From Oscillospiraceae bacterium (GTDB lineage: Bacteria; Bacillota; Clostridia; Oscillospirales; Acutalibacteraceae): DNA of 64,000 nt. The stretch spans positions 50,111 to 114,110 of the forward strand of contig SVOW01000011.1 in the NCBI GenBank assembly GCA_015066175.1. Direction: 5' to 3'. Under the pieces are notes generated by a model that was given only the letters and a program-made list of their open reading frames with translations, was not told where the DNA came from and did not search any database. Positions 9,106 through 16,562 of this stretch are shown one piece after another. The first letter of the stretch is position 1; every line of letters begins with the position of its first letter. Made by a program: the position numbers and the translations under genes.

Positions 9106-9804
9106 ATGATATTCTGGATAGTTTTTGCTTTATGTATAGCGGTTACTGTGTTTTTCACAATAAGAAGAACAACAAACGTAAGATATTCTGACCTTGCAGT
9201 TAAGGTTGTAACAAGTTCACTTTTTGTGGCAACGGCTATTGCTGCAATAATTTCAAACCCTGAGATAAACCTTACTTTTGCTCTGATGGTTGTTATGGGC
9301 GGGGTTTTCGGTGTGCTTGGTGATGTCTTTATTGAACTGAAATGGCTTCAGAAAGAAGGTAACGATACATTTTTTAACCTCGGTTTCGTTACTTTTATGA
9401 TTCAGCACGTTATACTTGTGGCGGCTGTTTTCATTCATTATCCAATGACAATTCTCAATGCCCTTATCTGTTTCACAGCACCTGTGGTTGTCCTTATTGC
9501 TTCCGTGGGACTTACTAAGGTTTTTAAAATGGAAATGGGCAAATTCAAGGCTATTGCAAATGCTTACGGTGCGCTTGCATCAATGACTTTTTCTGTGGCT
9601 TTTATGACAATGAATAATTACGGTATGGAAACATCACAGATTCTTTTCTTTGCAGGTGGCGTATCATTTTTTGCATCCGACCTTATTCTCAGCCAGATTT
9701 TCTTTGTAAAAGGCAAATGCACAAGATTGCGTGTAATACTTAATCACATTACATATTACGGTGCACAGATTCTCATTGCAACTTCACTTTTCTTTATGAA
9801 ATGA
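9106..9804 (+). CDS. YhhN/TMEM86-family membrane protein (lysoplasmalogenase-like)
   Basis: 232 residues with about eight hydrophobic helices. Family-like motifs are GVLGDVFIE (about residues 71-79), GGVSFFASDLIL (about 187-198) and HITYYGAQILIA near the C-terminus, in the order seen in YhhN proteins. Animal TMEM86 members hydrolyse lysoplasmalogens, and plasmalogens occur in anaerobic Clostridia, so a lipid role is plausible but not proven here. A SD AAGGAG lies upstream, and a strong terminator follows. Confidence 0.8.
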   Translation: MIFWIVFALCIAVTVFFTIRRTTNVRYSDLAVKVVTSSLFVATAIAAIISNPEINLTFALMVVMGGVFGVLGDVFIELKWLQKEGNDTFFNLGFVTFMIQHVILVAAVFIHYPMTILNALICFTAPVVVLIASVGLTKVFKMEMGKFKAIANAYGALASMTFSVAFMTMNNYGMETSQILFFAGGVSFFASDLILSQIFFVKGKCTRLRVILNHITYYGAQILIATSLFFMK

Positions 9805-9817
9805 TTTTAAATGAAAA

Positions 9818-9844
9818 ATCCCCTTGTATTCAAGGGGATCTTTT
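9818..9844 (+). terminator. Rho-independent terminator
   Basis: A perfect 9-bp stem (9818-9826 with 9831-9839), TATT loop, then CTTTT. It ends the transcript of the YhhN-family gene. Confidence 0.9.
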
Positions 9845-9888
9845 AAATATAGCGGTAAACTATAATTTATGGTGCAATTAATTTTAAC

Positions 9889-9970
9889 ATTGTAGGGTTT
9901 TGCGCTTGACGACAAACCGTTAATTCACGTGCATATTTGTGGAACGTCGGAAACCGCCGTTCCCTACGAT
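9889..9970. repeat. MITE-like intergenic repeat unit 1
   Basis: Bounded by ATTGTAGGG (9889-9897) and CCCTACGAT (9962-9970), inverted copies with one mismatch, and flanked by AT-rich TAATTTT sequence. The interior is unusually GC-rich for the neighbourhood and contains a GAACGTCGG-CCGCCGTTC hairpin. No gene. Confidence 0.6.
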
Positions 9971-10023
9971 ATTAATTTTAAACAACCATATAAATTATAA
10001 TTTGTTGTCACAAATTATAATTA

Positions 10024-10110
10024 GTGATATTTTGCTGCGCAAAGTGATATTGCATTGCAGTGATATATCGCTTACGCGATGTGATATATTTCCTGACGGA
10101 AATGTTTCGG
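10024..10110. repeat. GTGATAT direct repeats with nested mini-hairpins
   Basis: Four copies of GTGATAT (10024, 10044, 10060, 10081). After each copy comes a small palindrome with a 3-base loop: TTTGC-TGC-GCAAA, TGC-ATT-GCA, ATCGC-TTA-CGCGAT and ATTTCC-TGA-CGGAAAT. It is a patterned array, not coding. It is flanked by copies of the AT palindrome AAATTATAATTT (about 9991, 10012, 10136 and 10263). Confidence 0.75.
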
Positions 10111-10167
10111 GTCTGCGACGCAATCATATAACGATAAATTATAATTTATAGTTCAATTAAAACTAAC

Positions 10168-10244
10168 ATCGTAGGGGCGTCGTTTTGGCGCCCGCGAAAA
10201 TTTCAGCAGATTTATGACGGGACGGGAGACCCATCCCCTACGAT
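10168..10244. repeat. MITE-like intergenic repeat unit 2
   Basis: Perfect 10-bp terminal inverted repeats ATCGTAGGGG (10168-10177) and CCCCTACGAT (10235-10244) enclose a GC-rich 57-base interior. It is related to the unit at 9889. The two units, the GTGATAT array and the AT palindromes together fill the 9850-10290 gap, which has no gene. Confidence 0.7.
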
Positions 10245-10291
10245 ACAGCCGTAAATATACGGTAAATTATAATTTATCGGTATATTTCAGT

Positions 10292-10324
10292 AAAAAAAGA
10301 GGTTGTAATTCATACAACCTCTTT
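10292..10324 (-). terminator. Terminator of the GH5 gene
   Basis: A 12-bp perfect stem (10296-10307 with 10313-10324). On the minus strand it is followed by a T7 run (plus-strand A at 10292-10298). Confidence 0.88.
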
Positions 10325-10330
10325 CTTTCT

Positions 10331-11587
10331 TTATTTAAAATGTGCTGCTACGTCACGGTCGTAGTGACCTGTGTCAACATATGTGTTCTGAGTCTGGATT
10401 TTTTCGCCCCATTTACGTGCGATTTCTTCATATGAATCTGTTTTGATTTTTGCTCTTTCGAAACCATCTGCGGCACCTTTCATGCACCAGTCTGATTCCC
10501 ACATTCCGTGGTTAGCGGCTTTATATGTCCACAAGAACCAACTGTATTCATATTTTTTGAGTGATTTGAAACAGCCTTCCCATGTTGTTTTCTGATGAGG
10601 ATAAAATTCGCCCATCATCAGCGGTACTGTGGGATGCAAAAATCTTGTGAGAAGCAGGAAGAAAGCAAAGATAAAGTCAGAGTTGTTATAGAAGTGAACC
10701 TGATAAACAACGTTTTTCCATCCTCTTGCCCAAGCCCAGGGAAGTGCAAAACCTGTCCAGATTGCTTCCATTGTGATGATGTGGTCTGCGTCTGCTGCAC
10801 GTACTGTATCATAAAGGCGGAGATAAATTGATTCGTTGTTAACTCGTCTTGTAAGTTCACCGCAAGGAACATCGCACATAGGCTCATTCAGAAGGTCATA
10901 CATTGCAACTGCAGGGTTGCCTTTGAAACGTAAAGCGATTTCTGTCCAGAGTTCATCAGTAAGTGTGCGGTAGAATTCGCCTTCTTCAGTTTTGTCATAA
11001 AGCTGACAGCTGTGACCTTTGCCGCTGTGGGGAGCATCACTCTGGAATCCGGGAGCACCGTGCATATCAAGCACAACGTAAAGTCTTCTTTCAGAGCATT
11101 CTTCAACTACCCATTCAAGCTTTGATAAATCCCATTTCCCGTTTTCATCAAGGATTTTTGTGCCTTTATCGTCTGAATAGAAATTTCTGTACCAGAAAGG
11201 TACACGCACTGCATTGAAGCCCATTTCTTTTATAACATCGAGGTCATATTCTGTAATGAAATTGTCTTCGTAAGTGTTCATCAGTTCATATGCTTTTTCT
11301 GTGCCGAAACGGTCGATAAGAGTTTCAAGCATTTCGTGATGGTCTGCAACTTCTTCGTAGGGGCAGAGCCAGTCTTCCTGAATAAGCCATCCGCCAAGAT
11401 TCACACCTTTGAGAATAACTTTTTCACCTTTCTGATTTACAATATCTGTACCTTTGGTAACGAGAAAATCTTCCTGCGTAAATCCGCCTGTTACTTCTGC
11501 AGGTTTATCCGCTTCAGTTGCAAAGCAAACGGTTGACATCTGAAAAATAAAAATCAGACTCAAAAAGATTGATAAAAATTTTTTCAT
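10331..11587 (-). CDS. Secreted glycoside hydrolase family 5 enzyme
   Basis: 418 residues with a signal peptide (about residues 1-23, ending VCFA). The GH5 barrel is evident: the N-terminal GVNLGGWLIQ, AVRVPFWYR, VVLDMHGAPG, the acid/base Glu235 in DLLNEPM and the nucleophile Glu327 in MMGEFYP. The VNLGGW and EDWLCPY style is closest to exo-beta-1,3-glucanase-like GH5 members, but the exact substrate is not fixed. The ATG is preceded by GAGGAGG. It is monocistronic on the minus strand with its own terminator. Secretion suggests extracellular glucan breakdown. Confidence 0.92.
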   Translation of the reverse strand: MKKFLSIFLSLIFIFQMSTVCFATEADKPAEVTGGFTQEDFLVTKGTDIVNQKGEKVILKGVNLGGWLIQEDWLCPYEEVADHHEMLETLIDRFGTEKAYELMNTYEDNFITEYDLDVIKEMGFNAVRVPFWYRNFYSDDKGTKILDENGKWDLSKLEWVVEECSERRLYVVLDMHGAPGFQSDAPHSGKGHSCQLYDKTEEGEFYRTLTDELWTEIALRFKGNPAVAMYDLLNEPMCDVPCGELTRRVNNESIYLRLYDTVRAADADHIITMEAIWTGFALPWAWARGWKNVVYQVHFYNNSDFIFAFFLLLTRFLHPTVPLMMGEFYPHQKTTWEGCFKSLKKYEYSWFLWTYKAANHGMWESDWCMKGAADGFERAKIKTDSYEEIARKWGEKIQTQNTYVDTGHYDRDVAAHFK

Positions 11588-11646
11588 AACATTTTCCTCC
11601 TCTGTATTACTTTAATTTAATAATAAATGTTTTTGGATTCAAAGTC

Positions 11647-11680
11647 AAGAAAAATCCCACACTACTTGCAGTGTGGGATT
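11647..11680 (-). terminator. Terminator of the ECF sigma operon
   Basis: A perfect 11-bp stem (11653-11663 with 11670-11680), with a T-rich tail on the minus strand. Confidence 0.85.
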
Positions 11681-11708
11681 AATTATGTTTTAAATAAGGA
11701 CGGGTTAC

Positions 11709-12404
11709 TCATTCATCAAGAATTTCTTTGAGAATATCTTCAGCGATATCAGACTGATAGAATTTAATAGGTCCGTTCTGATATTGTCCGTCTTTTTCAA
11801 AAAAGAAAACACCTTCATAGTCGCCGTCGAGTACAATGAAAACTTTTTCAAAATAATATGCGTGAGGTTCAATGCAATCACAGTTTTCGTGGAGTACCTG
11901 TTGCGAATTATACTGAAGTTCAACGCAGTAATTATTTGCTTTTAATTTTTCAATATCTTCGTTTCTGACTGCGAGTTTTAATTGACTGAAATAGTTTTCT
12001 GTTATTTCTTCATTGATTTCTTCAATGACATCCAGGCTCATTTCTGCAGTGAGAGTTTGTTGATTTCCGTCTGAATAAAACATTGCGTTTGCGGGAGCCT
12101 TCAATGAAGTTACCTGCATATTCTGTTCGTTTGCTCTTGTAGGGTCTGAAACAGCAATTTCTGTCGGGTCATGTGTTTCGCAGTTTTCTATCCACACTGT
12201 AGGGTCTGAAACAGGGTCCGTGAGCGTTACGGTTTCAGTTTCCGGATTTGTCAATGAAGTGCTGTTTGATACTGCAGAATTTAATGAAGAAAGACCGTTT
12301 TGAGAGTTTCCGTTGGACTCGTTTTCAATCTGTTTTTTACACGCAGTTAAAACTAACGATAATGAAAGCAGAGAAAGAGCAATAGCTAAAAGCTTTTTTG
12401 ACAT
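11709..12404 (-). CDS. Putative lipoprotein of the ECF operon
   Basis: 231 residues. A lipoprotein signal (hydrophobic residues 5-19, lipobox LTAC with Cys22) is followed by a Ser/Asn/Thr-rich linker and an acidic C-terminal domain of about 130 residues. No family is recognised. It begins 11 bases after the anti-sigma-like gene and is the third gene of the sigma operon, so it is probably an envelope sensor or effector linked to that sigma factor. The function is unknown. Confidence 0.8.
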   Translation of the reverse strand: MSKKLLAIALSLLSLSLVLTACKKQIENESNGNSQNGLSSLNSAVSNSTSLTNPETETVTLTDPVSDPTVWIENCETHDPTEIAVSDPTRANEQNMQVTSLKAPANAMFYSDGNQQTLTAEMSLDVIEEINEEITENYFSQLKLAVRNEDIEKLKANNYCVELQYNSQQVLHENCDCIEPHAYYFEKVFIVLDGDYEGVFFFEKDGQYQNGPIKFYQSDIAEDILKEILDE

Positions 12405-12415
12405 AAAACCACTCC

Positions 12416-13201
12416 TTAACTAAGTGTTTCTGCAATAGCTGTTGCCTCCTCAAGAGTTGAATTCAATACAATTCTGTACTCACAATCTCCGCTTTCATAA
12501 AGAATTGTGCTTACGGAGTTTTTGTTTGTTATAACAACGGAAATTCCTTTTACGGATAAGGTTTCGGAAGACGTATTTTCTTCTGTTACTTCAGGCTCAA
12601 CAGTATTGCTTTTTGTGATTGTGATTGTGAGAGATTTTGAGTGAGACTGAGCAGTAAAACATGCAGAATTGCCGTCGATTGTAACCGTGATATTTTCTTC
12701 TGATTTTAATACAGCAAGGGGAAGAACAACATCAGTAAAACCATTTTCTTCAAGGTGACTTACAAGATCAAAGGGAAGAGAATCAGATTCAGGAGCTTTA
12801 AACGTAGGGCTTGCCTGTTCCGAAGAATCTGAATTATCAGGCTGACTTGCAGTTTCGGAAACGTCCTGTGTTATCAGCTGAGTCGGCACCGTTGTGTTGA
12901 CAACAGGCGGAGAATTCTTGCCGACTTTTGAAAAAGCAAGAACATTGACAATAATCAGAGCAGCGGCTGCAGCTGCAAAGAAAATGAGTTTTTTGAAAGA
13001 GCGTACAGGTTTTGAAACTTCAGCCGGCTTTTTCAATTCTTCCAAAGCATCAAGGCAGCACTCGAGCAATTCAGTATCTGTTTCGCTTTCGTCTTTTTCA
13101 AGTTCGGTTTCTATTATCTTTTCAAGCTCTTCAGCAGTAAAATCAACACTTTTGTCTTTCAAAAGTCTGATTAAATCTGAACTTTTAATCACTCTTATCA
13201 T
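12416..13201 (-). CDS. Membrane anti-sigma-factor-like protein
   Basis: 261 residues: an acidic cytosolic N-terminus (about 1-65), one membrane helix (about 70-90, KKLIFFAAAAAALIIVNVLA), a Ser/Pro-rich linker and an extracellular C-terminal domain (about 155-261) that resembles DUF4367-type modules. The place directly after an ECF sigma gene and the topology fit an anti-sigma factor. No zinc-binding HxxxCxxC motif is visible in the N-terminus, so it would be a non-ZAS type. The call rests on context and topology. Confidence 0.7.
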   Translation of the reverse strand: MIRVIKSSDLIRLLKDKSVDFTAEELEKIIETELEKDESETDTELLECCLDALEELKKPAEVSKPVRSFKKLIFFAAAAAALIIVNVLAFSKVGKNSPPVVNTTVPTQLITQDVSETASQPDNSDSSEQASPTFKAPESDSLPFDLVSHLEENGFTDVVLPLAVLKSEENITVTIDGNSACFTAQSHSKSLTITITKSNTVEPEVTEENTSSETLSVKGISVVITNKNSVSTILYESGDCEYRIVLNSTLEEATAIAETLS

Positions 13202-13280
13202 CCCTCACTTATATAGTCTGAAAAAATCTGAAATGTTACATCGTAATTGTAAACAAAAATCAAGGCTGTTTTTTGTGCGT

Positions 13281-13790
13281 TTAATCCAAAAGGTTACGGA
13301 TTATGCCGGTAACTTTTCTTTTAAGTCTGAAAATTTGCTGACGCACATTGTTTTCTGTAATACCGAGTTTTTCGGCGATTTCTTTCTGCGAAATATTTTC
13401 CGAATAAAAATCTTCAAGCAGTTTCTTTTCTTTTTCATCCAGCTTTTCAAGAATGGCGTCAAGATGTTTTTCAAGGTCTTCTTCGCAGAGACTGTCTTCA
13501 AAAGAATAGGATTTGCCTACATATTCTTCGTTATAAGGCACCTGACGTTCGTTTTTGATTTTTTCTGCCTCATAAATATCTTTGATTTTATTTGAAGCAA
13601 CTTTTGTCAGCCAGGCTTTGGGATATTGAATTTCGCCACTATCACCGAGTTTGTTCAGTAACGCAAGAAATACATCCTGCAGGCAGTCATCTATCAGATC
13701 AGGGTGACTGCTTAATTTGTAACTGCAGAACTTTCTGATGTATTTTTCGTGTTCCTGCCATATTTTTTCGGCAAATTCAATTTCTTTCAA
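13281..13790 (-). CDS. ECF-type RNA polymerase sigma factor
   Basis: 169 residues with sigma region 2 (DLIDDCLQDVFLALLNKL, PKAWLTKVASNKIKDIYEAEK) and region 4 (KLLEDFYSENISQKEIAEKLGITENNVRQ). The start is a TTG nine bases after an AGGAGTG SD. It is the first gene of a minus-strand operon with the anti-sigma-like and lipoprotein genes. It is divergent from the phage-like cassette at 14016. A TTGACA box lies upstream on the minus strand near 13850. The stimulus is unknown. Confidence 0.93.
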   Translation of the reverse strand: MKEIEFAEKIWQEHEKYIRKFCSYKLSSHPDLIDDCLQDVFLALLNKLGDSGEIQYPKAWLTKVASNKIKDIYEAEKIKNERQVPYNEEYVGKSYSFEDSLCEEDLEKHLDAILEKLDEKEKKLLEDFYSENISQKEIAEKLGITENNVRQQIFRLKRKVTGIIRNLLD

Positions 13791-13931
13791 GATGTTTCCA
13801 CTCCTAAAAGTTGATTATACACTTTTACAATAATGTTTTTTTCGTCATTTGTCAACATGATTTTGTAAATTTTTTTGTCAATATTTTTTGATTTATAAGT
13901 CCATAAAGTTACTCTTTACTGCTGTTTCTAA

Positions 13932-13960
13932 TTGAAAAACCACTGTTTCTGCTCTACACT
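13932..13960 (+). promoter_or_regulatory. Candidate promoter of the phage-derived cassette
   Basis: TTGAAA at 13932-13937 and TACACT at 13955-13960 with a 17-base spacer. Transcription would start just before the LexA box. A second candidate, TTGCAA (13966) and TATAAA (13989), also with a 17-base spacer, brackets the LexA box itself. In either case the operator is placed to repress. Confidence 0.5.
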
Positions 13961-13972
13961 GAATGTTGCAAA

Positions 13973-13986
13973 CGAACATTTGTTCG
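13973..13986. promoter_or_regulatory. LexA (SOS) box upstream of the phage-derived cassette
   Basis: CGAACATTTGTTCG is a perfect match to the Gram-positive LexA/DinR operator form CGAAC-N4-GTTCG, with half-sites CGAACA and TGTTCG. It lies 30 bases before the start of the cassette's first gene and inside its promoter region. The operon is therefore predicted to be induced by DNA damage. Confidence 0.85.
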
Positions 13987-14015
13987 GTTATAAATGAGAA
14001 AGGAGAAATAAAAAT

Positions 14016-14648
14016 TTGACGAAAAAACCTCAATATTCAACGCAGTTTTTATCAGAGGAGATGCTATTGGCGAAAGATGAATTTGATTTTCTTTATGATG
14101 AAAAAATTGAACTTCCCCGAGAGTATCTTGAGAGAAAGAGAAAACGTGATATGAGAAAACTGGTGTTGCACATAGTTGAAAATGAACTTGATGAGGCAAA
14201 GAGGGATATTTTCATACGTGTGTTTTCAGACGGAGAAAAAATTCAGGATGTGGCTCTTTCAATGGGAATCAGCCAGTCTGCCGTTTATAAAAATTACGAT
14301 AAGGCACTTAAAACAATTGAGCAATGTCTTAAATATGTTGTGTATTATCAGAATTGCTGCAGAAATGATAAACTGATGCCTTTGGAAGTAATGAAAAAAT
14401 ATGCTGATGCATCACGAAGAAAAGCGGATTTATCTTCAATCTCTATGAGACTTTCAAGATTGATGCAGAAAAATAGCATATCGGTAAAACAACTTTGTTT
14501 GTGCACCGGCATAAACAAAAAGCATTTTGAACAGGTTTTTCAAGGGGTTTCTCATCTTACAGATGAGGAAATTGCTTTGTTATCGGGGTTTTTCGGTGTT
14601 ACTACCGATTATATTTTAAAGGGGGATTCGGATTGGATAAAACATTGA
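14016..14648 (+). CDS. Sigma-like/HTH regulator of the phage-derived cassette
   Basis: 210 residues. The middle (about 55-105) resembles a sigma region-4 or ArpU-like DNA-binding helix set (EAKRDIFIRVFSDGEKIQDVALSMGISQSAVYKNYDKAL). The C-terminal part (about 145-205) resembles a Cro/CI-type HTH (MQKNSISVKQLCLCTGINKKHFEQ...FFGVTTDYILKG). The TTG start is chosen because AGGAG at 14001-14005 is ten bases upstream and no in-frame ATG has a comparable SD. It is the first gene behind the LexA box, so it may drive or time the late genes. The two-domain make-up is read by eye. Confidence 0.75.
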   Translation: MTKKPQYSTQFLSEEMLLAKDEFDFLYDEKIELPREYLERKRKRDMRKLVLHIVENELDEAKRDIFIRVFSDGEKIQDVALSMGISQSAVYKNYDKALKTIEQCLKYVVYYQNCCRNDKLMPLEVMKKYADASRRKADLSSISMRLSRLMQKNSISVKQLCLCTGINKKHFEQVFQGVSHLTDEEIALLSGFFGVTTDYILKGDSDWIKH

Positions 14649-14848
14649 AACAGCTTGGGGAAGAATATCTCAGAGAGGTTGACCTTGTAAATGAAAAAAT
14701 TGAAAAATGTCGCAAACGACTTATTAAGGCAACAAGAGAACATAATTGTGATGAAATATTTATCGTCCGCAAGCTCCTGAAACTTTTTTATAATCAGAAA
14801 AATGAAATGATGGACAATGCAAAAACACTGATTACTTACTATTCCTGA
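14633..14848 (+). CDS. Small coiled-coil protein of the phage-like cassette
   Basis: 71 residues, highly charged and predicted helical (LREVDLVNEKIEKCRKRLIK). The start is a TTG overlapping the end of the regulator gene by 16 bases, with GGGGG as SD. No family recognised. Small phage proteins of this size often sit between a late regulator and the structural genes. Confidence 0.7.
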   Translation: MDKTLKQLGEEYLREVDLVNEKIEKCRKRLIKATREHNCDEIFIVRKLLKLFYNQKNEMMDNAKTLITYYS

Positions 14849-14865
14849 GGCAGAAAGGAATTTGA

Positions 14866-16560
14866 ATGAAAGATATACTCATTAATATGGATTCTGCAGG
14901 CTCTTTCACCTTTAATGATGATGCGGGAAGAATTGAAGAATACTGTGCAAAAAGGTTGAAAATAAAACTTAATTCGGACTTTTTGTCTCAGGCAATTTCT
15001 TATTACACGTTGAGCTTTGAGCCTTATTCTCTTTCGCGAAAAATTATAACTGAGAATATTTATGTTGACTCCGATTCTACAGAAGGAATTTATTTTTCCG
15101 GTGGTTACATTTATTGCCCTGTTTACGACTACGTTGCCGTATCTCCTCAGGTTATGGTGCAGATTGATGCATATGAAACTGATGAATCAGGAAATGTAAC
15201 AACGATTATCAAATCGGGTATTTTTACACTTGAGTTTGCAGAATCTCTCACGGGCGAAGGTGTTATGCTTGAAACAACAAGACCTGATGTGAAATTTAAT
15301 GAAAAAGTAAATGAGGCAGTTGCAAAAGCGATGGAAACACAGGTGCTTGACGGTGCAAAACTGAAAAAGTTTTCTGTTGCTGCAAATAAACTGCAGATAA
15401 TGTCAATTACAGATGTACAATTGGCCAATTCCAGCGTTACAGCAACAAAAATTGCATCAGGGGCAATAGAGGAAGACCATCTTGGTGAGCAGTGTGTTAC
15501 AGGTGATAAAATCAGAGATTCATCTGTTTCCGGGGATAAGCTTACCGAAAATTCTGTTACAGGTGAAAAGCTTGCAGATAAAAGTGTAACTCAGACAAAA
15601 ATTGCTGATGGTGCTGTTTCAAACACAAAAATCGGCACCTATTGTATAAGTGAAGATAAAATCCGTCCCAGAGCTGTCAACACGGCAAAACTTGCTGATA
15701 AATGTGTCACTCCTGCAAAACTTGACAGAAGTTATCTTACGCACCATCAGAGTCTTGTGGGATACGCCACAGAAGATTGGGTAAAAAAACAGGAATACAT
15801 AAATGCGGATGATATTGAATTGAAAGCGGATAAAACTGATTTGCCTGAAAAATTAAGTCAGCTGCAGAATGATATTGCTGTTTCATATGTAAAACAGAAA
15901 TTAAGTCAGCAGCAAAAAGATATTGCTCTGGGTAACATCGGAGCAGTGAAAGCAGAAGAAGGAAAAGTTCTTTCATCCAATGATTTCACAGACGCAGATA
16001 AAGAAAAATTATCTCAGGCATTGACTGAACATCAGGATATTTCGATGAAAGCCGATAAATCAGAATTGCCCCATAAATTAAGTGAACTCGAAAATGATAT
16101 TGCACTGACATTTACTGAGCAAGCATTGACAGATAGCCAGAAAACGGTGGTGCTTGGTAATATCGGAGCAGTCAAAGCAGAAGAAGGAAAAGTTCTTTCG
16201 TCCAACGATTTTACAGATGCAGAGAAAGAAAAATTATCTAAGGCACTGACAGAGCATCAGGATATTTCAATGAAGGCAGATAAAAGTGAAATGGCTGATG
16301 TTGCTTTTTCAGGTTCTTATAACGACTTGAAAAATCTGCCTGATTTTGAAGAGTTGAAATGTGGTTTTAACAATGAACTGAAAGAGAATTATGACAAAGC
16401 ATATGACCATTCTCTTGAAGAACATGCCACAATCAGAGCACAGGAAAATGTTATTGAAGAGATTATTATAAACGGATCTCAGGCACAGGTGAATGAGAAA
16501 AAAGTTTCTTTTTCTATGATCGGTTTTGTATCTGAAGAGCCAGTATTTGTGGAGGTGTAA
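14866..16560 (+). CDS. Phage tail-fibre-like protein with repeats
   Basis: 564 residues without a signal peptide. The N-terminal 140 residues resemble a phage baseplate/fibre attachment region. Residues about 180-290 are a run of short beta-type repeats of the form SVTxxKLADxSV, which is common in phage tail fibres. Residues about 318-480 contain a tandem duplication of about 72 residues (IALGNIGAVKAEEGKVLSS and VVLGNIGAVKAEEGKVLSS are the matching cores), probably a trimeric coiled-coil stalk. The SD is AAAGGAA and the start ATG. It is followed two bases later by the next gene. Role inferred: elongated receptor-binding or spacer protein. Confidence 0.8.
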   Translation: MKDILINMDSAGSFTFNDDAGRIEEYCAKRLKIKLNSDFLSQAISYYTLSFEPYSLSRKIITENIYVDSDSTEGIYFSGGYIYCPVYDYVAVSPQVMVQIDAYETDESGNVTTIIKSGIFTLEFAESLTGEGVMLETTRPDVKFNEKVNEAVAKAMETQVLDGAKLKKFSVAANKLQIMSITDVQLANSSVTATKIASGAIEEDHLGEQCVTGDKIRDSSVSGDKLTENSVTGEKLADKSVTQTKIADGAVSNTKIGTYCISEDKIRPRAVNTAKLADKCVTPAKLDRSYLTHHQSLVGYATEDWVKKQEYINADDIELKADKTDLPEKLSQLQNDIAVSYVKQKLSQQQKDIALGNIGAVKAEEGKVLSSNDFTDADKEKLSQALTEHQDISMKADKSELPHKLSELENDIALTFTEQALTDSQKTVVLGNIGAVKAEEGKVLSSNDFTDAEKEKLSKALTEHQDISMKADKSEMADVAFSGSYNDLKNLPDFEELKCGFNNELKENYDKAYDHSLEEHATIRAQENVIEEIIINGSQAQVNEKKVSFSMIGFVSEEPVFVEV

Positions 16561-16562
16561 AA

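Noticed and set aside
9939..10435. Short open frames inside the repeat island
   Set aside because: No SD, composition follows palindromes and inverted repeats, and they cross the terminator of the GH5 gene.
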